DNA of 50,930 nt from contig DDIM01000001.1 of assembly GCA_002338525.1 (NCBI GenBank), forward strand, positions 95,859 through 146,788, written 5' to 3'. Positions 40,081 through 50,263 of this stretch are shown here, piece by piece. Under the pieces are notes generated by a model. The model searched no databases and was not told the origin of the DNA. It saw nothing but the letters and a program-made list of their open reading frames with translations. Within the stretch, counting starts at the first letter, position 1. Each line of letters opens with the position of its first letter. The translations under genes were made by a program, and so were the position numbers. The stretch is from Micavibrio sp. UBA1850. Its GTDB lineage: Bacteria; Pseudomonadota; Alphaproteobacteria; Micavibrionales; Micavibrionaceae.

Positions 40081-42363
40081 TTATCCGCCTTTTATGATTT
40101 TTGGCTCATTTTCTACAACAGGCGCTTGACTTGCATCGTGTAACTCGCCGCGGTGCATAATGTAAACGTGATCGCACGCCTCTATTATGTCTTGGTCTTG
40201 TGTGGCAAAGATAATAGTTGGCCGATGCGCCATATATCCTAAAATATCAAGAAACACTCGTTTCTCATCTTCTGTAAACACACCCTCAGCCTCATCAATT
40301 AATAAAATTCCAGGGTGGCCTATAAAGGCACGCGCCAATGAAATCTTTTGCGCCAAAGAGTGCGGAATATCATGTGTCTGCGCATCTTTGATTTTTGTTT
40401 GCAACCCATCAGGCAGCGCTTGAATTGCATCCCATCCTTGCACTAACATCATAACATCGCGCATGTCATCAACTGTGGCGGTAGGATCTGCCAGTCTTAA
40501 ATTTGACGCTATCGTTCCCGACATAAGTGATGCGTTTTGTGGCATATACCCAATGGCATGTCGAAGCTCGGAAGGGTTCATTTGGCGTATATCAATATTA
40601 TCAATTTGTACACTTCCAGCTTGCGCGTGATATATACCCATCATAGTTTTTAAAAGTGTCGATTTCCCGGACCCATTATGTCCCGTAATCGCAACAATCG
40701 CCCCTTCTTTAATCCTTAAATTCACCCCCAATAAAGCAGGTTCTGAATCTGGCGTATGACGAAGCGAAACACGTTCAATTTCAATATCACCTTTGAGCTT
40801 AGAAATGGCCTGCGTTTTCACATGCGCGTCATTCTCACCCTCTAAGGCCATAAGGCGATCTATCTGTTTCAAAGATGATAAAACCTGCTCTATTCTTGGT
40901 ATATTTGACAAAACGGACTGTATCGGATTTATTGTTCTCCATAACAATATGACCGCCCCCACAAGCGCGCCGATTTGCAAATGCCCAGCCCAAACATCAA
41001 GCACGCCCACGCTCACTATGGCAACACCGGCAAGCATCGTTAGGGCATACCCTGAAGTCTCTAACATTGAACTTAAAAGCGTGCTTTTCATCGTTGCGGT
41101 GGATGCCGTTCCACAACACAATTTATATTGATGAAGCCATGCAGGAACCGCGCGCGTTTGCAATATCATATCTCGAGACATTAAGGCCTCCATGATCATT
41201 TCTTGCTTGCGTACATTTGCCTCTGCGCCATCTTGTACAGCGCGACGAATTACCCCCTTCGTAGCAAAGGTCACTGCCGCAAATATGGTTACAGACAAAC
41301 ACGTCATCATCGCCATTTTCATAGAAAATATAGCCATCGCCGCAATCATGAAAATTATAAATGGCACATCCATTAGGGCGCTCATCAACCCGCCTTGTAT
41401 AAAGGGTCCAATGGACATATAGTCTCGCAATCGTGCCATCTGCGCAGAAACAGTTGAGTGCTCTGTGTAGCGCATGGGTAAATTAAGAACTTTTTCAAAA
41501 ATCGAGTTCGAAATAATATGGTCAAATCTGGCCGCGATAATCCCCATTATTGCGCCACGCTGTTGGCGTAATACCACCTCTGCCAAGACGGCCAACGCCC
41601 CGCCTGCGCAAAACCATATCAGTGTGTTCATGTTGTGCGTTGACATGACAATTCCAATAATCCCCATAATCAGAAATGGCCCCGCCAAGCCTAACAAATT
41701 AATCACAGCAGACATCGCGACCGCTTGTTTGATGAGCTTAGAAAATCGTCTCATAACAAAACTAGACCATTGCGCTTTATCCTGCGCCTTCGGAAGTCTT
41801 GCTTGTATCGAATCTGGGATATATGGATCGTCACGATTATAAAATACGAGTGCCTCACCTGATGTGATCTCATCAAAGCTCACAACATCAGCGTGATCTG
41901 TTTGCGCATCAAAAAGCGTAACACTGTGCGCATCTCGTGCCAGAATAACGTAGATTTTTCCATCATCTGTTTTGTACATACAAGGAAACAAACGCTCATC
42001 CAAACGCGATAGCGGGACGCGCACGCGATCACTTAAAAAACCCAATCGTGCCATCGCATTGCGAAAAATACATTCATCAAAAAGACCTTCCCGCTGAGGA
42101 AGCGCTTCGCATAACTGCCTAAACTGTCCGCGCCAATTAAGCGCAATAAGCAGAGGGGCTAAAACAACCGCATATGGGCTAAGATTTTCTTTGTCACCAA
42201 GATGGCCAGAGGCAATAAGCGCATCTTGAAGTTTTTGCGGATCCCCCTGTCCCTCATAATCACTGTGATGATGTCGATCGCTCAGGCTTGGCAAAAATGT
42301 TTGAGCCGCGCTTGCAACAGATGTTGATGTCTTTAGCGTCGTTTTTCGATTTAACAAACTCAT
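40081..42363 (-). CDS. Type I secretion ABC exporter with degenerate C39-like domain and atypical nucleotide-binding domain
   Basis: A 760-residue HlyB/LapB-type exporter. At about residues 40-190 is a peptidase-C39-like fold without a catalytic Cys (SPYAVVLAPLLIALNWRGQFRQLCEALP ... IYVILARDAHSVTLFDA), that is, a substrate-docking CLD. Six membrane helices follow at about 215-480. The NBD at about 515-745 has an intact Walker A (GHNGSGKST) and Walker B with catalytic Glu (ILLIDEAEG). The signature is HSLAQKISLARA instead of LSGGQ, the D-loop is GVFT, and the switch His is Gln (IIFATQDQ). It overlaps the upstream exporter gene by four bases (ATGA). Regular ATPase turnover is uncertain. Confidence 0.9.
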   Translation of the reverse strand: MSLLNRKTTLKTSTSVASAAQTFLPSLSDRHHHSDYEGQGDPQKLQDALIASGHLGDKENLSPYAVVLAPLLIALNWRGQFRQLCEALPQREGLFDECIFRNAMARLGFLSDRVRVPLSRLDERLFPCMYKTDDGKIYVILARDAHSVTLFDAQTDHADVVSFDEITSGEALVFYNRDDPYIPDSIQARLPKAQDKAQWSSFVMRRFSKLIKQAVAMSAVINLLGLAGPFLIMGIIGIVMSTHNMNTLIWFCAGGALAVLAEVVLRQQRGAIMGIIAARFDHIISNSIFEKVLNLPMRYTEHSTVSAQMARLRDYMSIGPFIQGGLMSALMDVPFIIFMIAAMAIFSMKMAMMTCLSVTIFAAVTFATKGVIRRAVQDGAEANVRKQEMIMEALMSRDMILQTRAVPAWLHQYKLCCGTASTATMKSTLLSSMLETSGYALTMLAGVAIVSVGVLDVWAGHLQIGALVGAVILLWRTINPIQSVLSNIPRIEQVLSSLKQIDRLMALEGENDAHVKTQAISKLKGDIEIERVSLRHTPDSEPALLGVNLRIKEGAIVAITGHNGSGKSTLLKTMMGIYHAQAGSVQIDNIDIRQMNPSELRHAIGYMPQNASLMSGTIASNLRLADPTATVDDMRDVMMLVQGWDAIQALPDGLQTKIKDAQTHDIPHSLAQKISLARAFIGHPGILLIDEAEGVFTEDEKRVFLDILGYMAHRPTIIFATQDQDIIEACDHVYIMHRGELHDASQAPVVENEPKIIKGG

Positions 42364-44165
42364 AACCCCTCCCCCCTATATTCATCTTGCGGTTGGCCAT
42401 CACTCGTTTCAGTCAAGTTTTGTGCAGCTAAAATCGAGCGACGACGAAAAGAACGTAGCCGCCCCTCTTTGATTTGATAGCATCGGTTTGTAAGCTGAAA
42501 AATTGAAGGGTTTTTGCTCACCATGATTAGCGTGCACTTGCCCGACAAATCCTTCATCAGTTTAAATAGGCGCGAACGCCCTTCTGCATCAAGGCCTGCA
42601 TCAGCCTCATCGAACAAGATCACCCGGGCAGGCTCAAGCAGTGCCCTTGCAATGGCCACGCGTTTAAGCATCCCGTCAGCAAGTGCGCCAACCTGCCCCT
42701 TGCCAATAATAGTGTTATAGCCTTGCGGAAGACGTGAAACAGCATCATCTAACCCTAAAAGCTGCGCCACGTGTCGGGCTTGCTTGCGATGGGTATCCGT
42801 CCTAAACATCGTGATATTTTCGAGTATTGTACCGTGTACGATATCAGGGGTTTGCGGTAGATACGCAATACCAGGCGTCATGGTATTATGATCAATACGA
42901 TGCGCTAAATATCCATCTAAGGTTACTTTTCCTTGGGTCGGTTTATAAAGCCCCATCATGAGAGATAATAAAGTGGTTTTTCCGCTCCCTGTATCACCTT
43001 GAATGGCAATTGTCTCACCTGGTTGAATTTTTAAATTAATATTTTCCAGCAAAGAGAGCCCTGTTTTTGAATACTGAAAACTCATTTTTTCTATATTAAG
43101 CGCCCCGACCGTCTCTGCGCCTGTAGGCATTGGCATGCTGGTGCGTTTCAGCTCTGGGTAACATAACACCTCATTAACCATGCCTAACGCATGTTCCATA
43201 CCGCTCATGCGTTCAAACATTGACACAAACCGCTGTATGGGCTGCACGGCTCTACCGCATAGCAATACGCACGCAGCAACACCACCGATGCTCAATGCGC
43301 CCTCCATGGCAAAAATCGCACCAAACCCGGCAATTGTAATCAAAGATAGGGACGACACGGCCTGCGTATATATTGACGTTTTCATAAGCGATTGCCCTGC
43401 AAGATAATGACTCTTACCCTGTGCCGCTTTGTTGTTTTCATACACGCGCAACAACAAATTCTCCATGGCCTGACCTTTAACGCTATGGATATTCTTCAAT
43501 GTTTGCGCAACAACATTTATGCGCTCTTTTTCCTGCTCATGCTCCTCGTGTGAATATTGCATTGATACGCGCGCCCCTCGCCACCCTATAAGAGTAATAA
43601 GCAAGATCGCACATAACGGGACAACCACAAGCCCCCCACCTATAAACGCTATGGCTGTGATGAATATAATCGCAAAAGGAATATCAAGAAGCGTTAGAAA
43701 ACTCTGCCCCGAGTAAAAAGCCCGAAGCTTACTTGATGCATGGAGCTGCATAAAACGCTCCGCCATAGACCGCCCATAAAAGCGAACATTCGAAGTGCTT
43801 AAAAGCTTTTCCATCATGGCGGTGCTGAGCGCATGATCATGTACGGCCCCAGCCCAGGCGGTCAAATAAGACCGAGACAAACGCAACAAACAATCAAAGC
43901 CTATGGCAATACAAACGCCTAAGATCAAAAAACTAAGAGTGCTCGTCCCTTCATTGGGCAGGATACGGTCATAAATTTGTAGCATCATGATCGGCAACAC
44001 AAGCCCCAATACATTGATTAAAAAACTGCATGCGACCAAATCCATTAAAGGCAGCCCTGCTCCAGAATGAGACGGACGAATTTTTTTCCAATAACGCCAC
44101 GTCATGAGCTGCCACAAGTTATTTTGGCCGCCACATGTGCTATGCAATGCGTTTACAGAACTCAT
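42360..44165 (-). CDS. Type I secretion ABC exporter lacking the C39 domain, atypical nucleotide-binding domain
   Basis: A 601-residue exporter of the PrtD type: six membrane helices at about 40-310 (PLMDLVACSFLINVLGLVLPIMMLQIYDRILPNEGTSTL...) and an NBD at about 345-570. Walker A GDTGSGKTT and Walker B VILFDEADAGLD are intact. The signature motif is LADGM rather than LSGGQ, and the H-loop reads LIMVSKNPS, with Ser in place of the switch His. It overlaps both neighbours by four bases (ATGA), so adhesin, this exporter and the next are translationally coupled. Together with the 760-residue exporter it could form a heterodimer. Confidence 0.9.
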   Translation of the reverse strand: MSSVNALHSTCGGQNNLWQLMTWRYWKKIRPSHSGAGLPLMDLVACSFLINVLGLVLPIMMLQIYDRILPNEGTSTLSFLILGVCIAIGFDCLLRLSRSYLTAWAGAVHDHALSTAMMEKLLSTSNVRFYGRSMAERFMQLHASSKLRAFYSGQSFLTLLDIPFAIIFITAIAFIGGGLVVVPLCAILLITLIGWRGARVSMQYSHEEHEQEKERINVVAQTLKNIHSVKGQAMENLLLRVYENNKAAQGKSHYLAGQSLMKTSIYTQAVSSLSLITIAGFGAIFAMEGALSIGGVAACVLLCGRAVQPIQRFVSMFERMSGMEHALGMVNEVLCYPELKRTSMPMPTGAETVGALNIEKMSFQYSKTGLSLLENINLKIQPGETIAIQGDTGSGKTTLLSLMMGLYKPTQGKVTLDGYLAHRIDHNTMTPGIAYLPQTPDIVHGTILENITMFRTDTHRKQARHVAQLLGLDDAVSRLPQGYNTIIGKGQVGALADGMLKRVAIARALLEPARVILFDEADAGLDAEGRSRLFKLMKDLSGKCTLIMVSKNPSIFQLTNRCYQIKEGRLRSFRRRSILAAQNLTETSDGQPQDEYRGEGL

Positions 44166-47100
44166 GACAATCCTCCCCCATCATAATTTATTGTATGGTC
44201 ATTTGTTGTTTCAAAAACATCTGAGGTTCCATTGTGAGTATTCAGATCAATATCATCAATCGTGTCAGCCTCCTGTATGTTGTCTGGCCCGCTATTTGTT
44301 TCTTCTGAAACCGCATCATCCCATGACATGTTTTGTGAATTGCTTGCTGTTTGGCCATTACCTAATACCGTATCGACCCAGTCCCCCTGATCGTTTTGTA
44401 TGCGCGAAGGATACAGTGTAAAAAAAATATTTTCCGGCGCGCTATATGCTGTATCTCCATTGCTGCTCTCACGCGCAAGAGATTGGACAACAACATTAAA
44501 TTCCCCCTCAAATTCAGCGGCACTCTCCATCTCAAAGCTTTCGGCATCGATATCCTCAAACAGCCACACCCCCTGTCCCACCATCTGTGCGTTTTCAAAC
44601 GTAACCTCATCGGGAACATCACGAATGCGAACGGCTAGCGTCTCGGATCCATCCTGATCGTTGAGCATCGCATCAATATCAAGCGTTATTTTTTGACCTG
44701 ATAGACCCTCATGATTTTTAGTACCCACCACAACATCCGGCGTATCGGCCACCGGCTGAATATAAATATTTTGGACGACATCAATACCCCCACGCGCACC
44801 GTCTGGCTCTATGGTATCAATACGCACATCCAGCGCTATGGGCCCGCTAAAATCAGCAGGAGGGTAAAACACCACGTCTTCCACCTGTGGACCTTGTAAT
44901 AACCATTGATTTTCACTCACACGAACACCCGACGAAAATGTGGCGCCCATTGGTAAATTTGAAAACAAGATTTCAACGACTTCAGACCCATCCCGATCAA
45001 GCGACTGCGCCTTGAACTGAAGCACAACGCCAAATGCATCATCTTCTGCGCTAGAGTATGACAAAACGGGATCAAGCGTAAGCGCATCGGCAACACCAGC
45101 CACATCAATGAGAAACGGGCTGGTAACTTGTGCAACAACGCCCCCCGCATCAATGGTATTGAGCGCAACAAGCGCGCTTATTCGACCTGAAAAATCATCA
45201 GGCGCGCGTAATTTTAACCCCGTGATTTGCGATTGTTTTAATGTCCAGCTGCCGTCTCCGTTGTTTAAGCCAGCCGACAGGCGCGCCTCTTCGGGTAGTC
45301 CCGCAATGACAATGCTCATGGTTTCCGAGCCATCACTGTCGACAAATGCCGCGTCTATATGTACATCTATCCATTCATCCTCTATTCCTTGCGCGTCAGA
45401 AACACTTAAAATACCTCGATCAGCAATGGCCTCTACGTGAACAGTAATCGTTTGAAGGGTTGAGGCTTGATCAAGATTATCAGCCTCGATACTTGTTGCT
45501 GATACTTTTAGGTTTATCACGCCGTGCCAGTTGATAGGAGGCGTAAGCGATAAATCACTGAGCGCATTTAACGGAACTGCCCATACCCCATCGCCTAAAT
45601 CATCCCCATGAGAGAGGTGCGCACCATCTGGCAGATTTTCAATTCGAATTTCATCGCCTAAAAACTCGGACCCGTCTTTATCACTGATGTTAATGTGTAT
45701 GGGGATAGCAATTGCGTGATCTTCCCCCCCGTAAAAGGCTTGTGCCTTAATAAGCGGTTTGTCTGCAATAGCCTCAACATCCACTGTCGCGAGCTTTGAA
45801 ACAGCACTTGCTTGCTTGCCTTGCTGTATTTGTATAGCCGTATATACCATCGTGATTTCACCCGAAAAATCAGCGATCGGCGAAAACCTTAAATCAGCAA
45901 TATCTTGGACAGGCACAATAAGTCCGCCATTAAGGTTATAAAACCCTAAATTTGGCTCCACACCATCAGGTATATCTGTAATCAAAAATGATAATGTGCC
46001 GTTACTCTCGAAGTGAACCATACCGTCGACATTAATTTCCTGATCTTCGTCAACATCATCGCCCAAATACGCATCAAAACGCGCCAGTTTCGACATCTCT
46101 GACTCAGACGGCAGCCCCTCACCAAAATGCCCATCAACACGAACATGCAATGGATGTTGTGTATAGGAAATGTCTCCATCATTTTCGACACTCACCGCCT
46201 TTACGCTAATATCAAAGTCATCTTGTCGGTTGGTAAGCGCCCGTAAGGAGACATCACTAATATGGGCTTCAGGCACAACCCAAACACCAGCGCCCCCTGC
46301 TATGCCCCCAATAACATGAAAAGTGTCAGGTACATCTTCTAAAATAAAATATAAATGCTCGGATCCATCAGGGTCTATAAGTTGCCCTTCTATACTTAAT
46401 GGAATATCGCGCCCCTGATCTGCGTAAGCATCTAAAACAGATAACAATGGGGCATCAGAAACCCCCGTTACATCTACCATTATTCCATGAACAGACACAG
46501 CTTCGTCACCGTTATCATCAATAGAGCGCGCCTCGATTGTTAATGAAAAATTTTCGTTACTATGAAGCGGAGGCCTTATGCTTAATCCGTCCAAATCATC
46601 TAAAGACACTGAATACGCGCCATTTCCTATTGGCTGTCCGGAAGAAAGCTCTGCCCCATTAGGAACGCCGCGGATGATAATCGTGTCGGCTATGACTTCT
46701 GAACCATCACGGTCGAGGCTTGCAATATTAATATCAAGTTGAATACTCGTATCTTCTAATACGCTGGCACGTCCAGAAATTTTAGGGGCGTCGGCAACCG
46801 CATCTATATTGATGTGTAGTGGCGTTTGAAAGGTTTCTACATCCCCATCATTTTCCTGCGCAATGGCCTTCACATCTAAGGTGATCCGTCCGCTAAAATC
46901 TTTAGGAGGCGTAAGAATAAGTGCGCTTGCCTGTTGCGCTGTGTAAGAATACGTCCCTTGCGACACATATGTGCCTTGAGGGGAAAGCAACACACCGTCA
47001 GGTATATTTGAAATTACAACACTAAGCATCTCGGAGCCATCAAGATCACCAAGATACCCGCCTAATTGTATATCAAGGGGCTGGTCCTCTTGGCCTGTGC

Positions 47101-50100
47101 GCACATGCGCATCAATACCGGGCATATCAGCAACACCGCGCACATAAACAGGCAAAGCCAAAGCATTTGGAAAGTTATAAACATCACCATTATCTTCTGT
47201 GACATACCCGCTGACCTGCATCACGAAATCTTCATTTGAATGTGGGGGCGCCACCACATTTAAATGCGCTATGTCGTCTTGGTGCACATACCAACGCCCA
47301 TCTGCCAGTATTTCTCCGTGACTAAAACCAGTGCCTTCTGGAAAATCTGAAATTACAATTGAAAACTGTTCCGAGCCATCGTTATCTTGCAATGTATATC
47401 GAATATCAAGCGCGATATCTTGGTCTTCAAATCCGCGTGCTTGGCGCACAGAAAATGACCGCGGTGCATCAGCCACCCCATCAATGACGACATGAAAATC
47501 TGTATCAACAAAATTTTTGTCCCCATCATCTTCATGTGCATAAGCACGTAACGTCATGTCCAACACGCCACTAAAATTTTGCGGTGGGATCATCTCGGCG
47601 CGTTCGGCTTGATCTAAATTATTAAAACGCCAATGCCGTCCACCAGAAACCGCACGCCCCGTCGTGAAGCTAACGCCCTCTGGAAGGTCTCGAATTTCAA
47701 AATAAAGGCTTTCCGAGCCATCAATGTCGTTAAGCCTCCCTGAAAAATCCATCGGAATGCGCGTATCTTCAACACCTGCAACATCTTGCGCACTCACGAA
47801 AGGATCATCCGCAATGCCTTTTATCGTGACATAAATTGTTTGAAAATGGGACGAAACATCTCCGTTTTCATCCTCAGATCGCGCCTCCACATTTAACTGA
47901 AAATTGTCATTGCTATCGGCACGCGTAAACAGCTGTAACCCGTCCAAATCATCACTTGTGATCTCATACACGCCATCAGACACTATTGTACCTTTTGAAA
48001 GATATGCATCTTCTGGAACATTACGAATAAAAAGCGTTAAGCTTTCCGATCCATCCAGATCCACTAACTCTGAGGTGATATTTAAATCAATTGGAAGGTC
48101 TTCAAAACCTGAGGCATTATCGGCTTGTAAAACTGGCCTATCCGCAACCGCCTCAACAATTATATTAAACCCAACTGACGCTCCTGCTTGATCGCCATCA
48201 TTTTCACTTGTCACGACAGAAAATGTCAAAGGGATCGTACCGCTAAAATGGGGCGGCGGGCTCAGCGCTACATTTTCTAATTCCGCAGCACTTAGCGTAT
48301 ATGTACCATCTCCATTATTTATGCCCGCACTTAGCACTGCGCCTTCTGGAACATCTCCGATTGTATATGTTAATGTCTCGGAGCCATCATCATCCACAAG
48401 AGAGCTTTTCAAACCAAAGCCAAACGCGATCGCCGTGTCCTCCATCCCAATAAGCGTGTCCATTGGCACGTCTTCAACATTTGAAAATGTTAAACGCTTA
48501 ATCGTGAAATCAGAACTATCCATTGACACATGAATTGGATTTATATCGTCCTCATTACTATAGGGCTGCGCCTTGAAGATTAATTGATCATAGGGCTGGC
48601 TTCCAATATTAATATCTAACGTATCTCCTTGAAGCGCATGAAAGTGAAGAGACCCCACCTCTTGCCCCCCTCGGTAGGCTGTCACAGTTCCGTTTTCAAC
48701 CCCGCCCGTCCAGTCACGAAAAAAATAACCAAACTCAACATGGCTATCGATGACAAGCTGATCGAAATTAACGATCAGTGCCTCAGAGACTTCAAATTCC
48801 GGATCCCACCCTGTTTCTGCATCCACATTAGAATTATCAGTATCACCACTTGCGCCAAACCCATTTCCACTAAGACCTACATTTTCGGCTAATGCATCAC
48901 TCAACGTACCGTCTGTATTGATATTTTGGGCTAAAATCTCAAAGCCTAAATCTGTCCTTAGCGCATTTTCGGCCGTAATCTCACCTCCACCGATAGTGCG
49001 CACCCCTCCAAAACAGGCCTCTACATTAGGTGTATCTGCAACCCCTGTAATTGACACAGGCATAATCGCACTCACCGTCACACTTTTCCCGTCACTTTCC
49101 GTGCTTGTCACTTCAACACGTAAAGAGAAATCCTCGTTACTGTGAAGAGGCGCTTGAATACTCAGCCCGTCTAGCTCATCTACCGTTAAGCTATACGATC
49201 CATCACCATTATCGCGCCCCGCTGACAATTGGGCGCCCGCAGGCACATCAAAAATGGTAACAAGGCTCAAGGTTTCAGACCCGTCATTGTCAATAAGACG
49301 TGGAGATATATCTAAATCTATGGGCTGATCCTCAAAACCTATTGCAGGCGCCACACGCAACAACGCAGGATCGACAATAGGAGCTACTGAGACATTCAAA
49401 AGGCCTGTATTAATCGCTATATCACCTGTTACCTCCGTACTTACCGCACGAACAATCAACGGGACATCGCCGCTAAAATGGTCTGGAAATGTTATGCTTA
49501 TGTCTTCTAAATCATCAGGCGTTAATCGCCATTGCCCACCGCCTAAATCACGTCCACCAGACAATGACGCTCCCTCAGGTACGCCAATCACATCAATATA
49601 AAGGGTTTCTGTCCCGTCTATATCGGTCAGAGCCGCGTCAATGAAAAGGGCCACAGGCTCGTCTTCTATACCAAAGGCATCCCTCACTTGCAGAGACGGT
49701 GTTTCAGCAAGTATAGGCCGACCACTAACGTTTAATTTGGGGGATTGAAATATAACGTCATCGCCAATACTCACGCCCTCTTGCGCACCAGCCGACAAAG
49801 TAGCTGTGCCTAGGGTCATATAATATGCCGAATTTGGTATTGAAATTTGCTCAATATTTTGTGGGTTAAGGTTACTCGCCGTCTCAATAAAAACGGCGCC
49901 TATATTCGTTTCTTGTGTGTCTTGCAGCGGCTGTTCATATTTTGAATTAAAGCTATTAATCTCTATATCGAAATTTTGAGGCTCATCTTCATCTCTTTCA
50001 AACCCGGTTTGTAATGTAACATTTGCCTGCCCGCCAATTGTAGATGGTGAGAAACTGTTTTCTGCCGTTTTGTATCCCATCAAAATATGAGACTCGTCTT

Positions 50101-50263
50101 GGGTGTACTCCAAGGCTTCGTAAATACGCCCCTGCAAAAATTGATTTTCTACATTTTGTAAAACGGTAAAACTGTCTATGACTTCGCTTGGGTTAAGCGA
50201 AGATGTCTGATATCGGCTTGCGCCTATGTCACCTCGTGTTATCGTCGTTTTTATGTCAGCCAT
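44162..50263 (-). CDS. Giant repeat protein, putative type I secreted adhesin (about 2033 aa)
   Basis: The translation begins with about 200 residues of non-repetitive sequence without a Sec signal, followed by about 14 cadherin/Ig-like repeats of roughly 105-120 residues up to about 1955, and an acidic, Asn/Thr/Asp-rich tail of 80 residues ending YDGGGLS. Each repeat has the pattern GxEDxxIxLxI..LxDxDGSExL.. then VPEGAxLSxG..GDGxYxL, and ends ..VxGVADxP. A different domain of about 190 residues is inserted after repeat 2. No RTX nonapeptides (GGxGxD) were seen. The acidic C-terminus and the two exporters plus adaptor directly downstream support export as a type I substrate. An in-frame TTG at 50281 would add six residues; neither start has a clear binding site. 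LapG-type AAG cleavage sites were not found. Confidence 0.9.
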   Translation of the reverse strand: MADIKTTITRGDIGASRYQTSSLNPSEVIDSFTVLQNVENQFLQGRIYEALEYTQDESHILMGYKTAENSFSPSTIGGQANVTLQTGFERDEDEPQNFDIEINSFNSKYEQPLQDTQETNIGAVFIETASNLNPQNIEQISIPNSAYYMTLGTATLSAGAQEGVSIGDDVIFQSPKLNVSGRPILAETPSLQVRDAFGIEDEPVALFIDAALTDIDGTETLYIDVIGVPEGASLSGGRDLGGGQWRLTPDDLEDISITFPDHFSGDVPLIVRAVSTEVTGDIAINTGLLNVSVAPIVDPALLRVAPAIGFEDQPIDLDISPRLIDNDGSETLSLVTIFDVPAGAQLSAGRDNGDGSYSLTVDELDGLSIQAPLHSNEDFSLRVEVTSTESDGKSVTVSAIMPVSITGVADTPNVEACFGGVRTIGGGEITAENALRTDLGFEILAQNINTDGTLSDALAENVGLSGNGFGASGDTDNSNVDAETGWDPEFEVSEALIVNFDQLVIDSHVEFGYFFRDWTGGVENGTVTAYRGGQEVGSLHFHALQGDTLDINIGSQPYDQLIFKAQPYSNEDDINPIHVSMDSSDFTIKRLTFSNVEDVPMDTLIGMEDTAIAFGFGLKSSLVDDDGSETLTYTIGDVPEGAVLSAGINNGDGTYTLSAAELENVALSPPPHFSGTIPLTFSVVTSENDGDQAGASVGFNIIVEAVADRPVLQADNASGFEDLPIDLNITSELVDLDGSESLTLFIRNVPEDAYLSKGTIVSDGVYEITSDDLDGLQLFTRADSNDNFQLNVEARSEDENGDVSSHFQTIYVTIKGIADDPFVSAQDVAGVEDTRIPMDFSGRLNDIDGSESLYFEIRDLPEGVSFTTGRAVSGGRHWRFNNLDQAERAEMIPPQNFSGVLDMTLRAYAHEDDGDKNFVDTDFHVVIDGVADAPRSFSVRQARGFEDQDIALDIRYTLQDNDGSEQFSIVISDFPEGTGFSHGEILADGRWYVHQDDIAHLNVVAPPHSNEDFVMQVSGYVTEDNGDVYNFPNALALPVYVRGVADMPGIDAHVRTGQEDQPLDIQLGGYLGDLDGSEMLSVVISNIPDGVLLSPQGTYVSQGTYSYTAQQASALILTPPKDFSGRITLDVKAIAQENDGDVETFQTPLHINIDAVADAPKISGRASVLEDTSIQLDINIASLDRDGSEVIADTIIIRGVPNGAELSSGQPIGNGAYSVSLDDLDGLSIRPPLHSNENFSLTIEARSIDDNGDEAVSVHGIMVDVTGVSDAPLLSVLDAYADQGRDIPLSIEGQLIDPDGSEHLYFILEDVPDTFHVIGGIAGGAGVWVVPEAHISDVSLRALTNRQDDFDISVKAVSVENDGDISYTQHPLHVRVDGHFGEGLPSESEMSKLARFDAYLGDDVDEDQEINVDGMVHFESNGTLSFLITDIPDGVEPNLGFYNLNGGLIVPVQDIADLRFSPIADFSGEITMVYTAIQIQQGKQASAVSKLATVDVEAIADKPLIKAQAFYGGEDHAIAIPIHINISDKDGSEFLGDEIRIENLPDGAHLSHGDDLGDGVWAVPLNALSDLSLTPPINWHGVINLKVSATSIEADNLDQASTLQTITVHVEAIADRGILSVSDAQGIEDEWIDVHIDAAFVDSDGSETMSIVIAGLPEEARLSAGLNNGDGSWTLKQSQITGLKLRAPDDFSGRISALVALNTIDAGGVVAQVTSPFLIDVAGVADALTLDPVLSYSSAEDDAFGVVLQFKAQSLDRDGSEVVEILFSNLPMGATFSSGVRVSENQWLLQGPQVEDVVFYPPADFSGPIALDVRIDTIEPDGARGGIDVVQNIYIQPVADTPDVVVGTKNHEGLSGQKITLDIDAMLNDQDGSETLAVRIRDVPDEVTFENAQMVGQGVWLFEDIDAESFEMESAAEFEGEFNVVVQSLARESSNGDTAYSAPENIFFTLYPSRIQNDQGDWVDTVLGNGQTASNSQNMSWDDAVSEETNSGPDNIQEADTIDDIDLNTHNGTSDVFETTNDHTINYDGGGLS
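44417..49699 (-). repeat. About 14 cadherin/Ig-like protein repeats in the giant protein
   Basis: Repeats fall near residues 195, 306, 611, 719, 831, 941, 1056, 1166, 1276, 1386, 1511, 1623, 1736 and 1851 (counted from the TTG). Two subtypes can be told by the motif before the last strand: HFSG/DFSG-type (A) and HSNEDF-type (B). Repeats 1 to 8 alternate A, B strictly; later ones are mostly A. Confidence 0.85.
48452..49036 (-). other. Inserted non-repeat domain of about 195 residues within the giant protein
   Basis: Residues about 416-610 have no DGSE repeat motif. They look beta-rich (SEALIVNFDQLVIDSHVEFGYFF; GTVTAYRGGQEVGSLHFHALQGDTLDINIGSQPYDQLIFKAQPYSN) in the manner of jelly-roll domains found in large secreted adhesins. 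A ligand-binding role is possible but untested. Confidence 0.6.
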
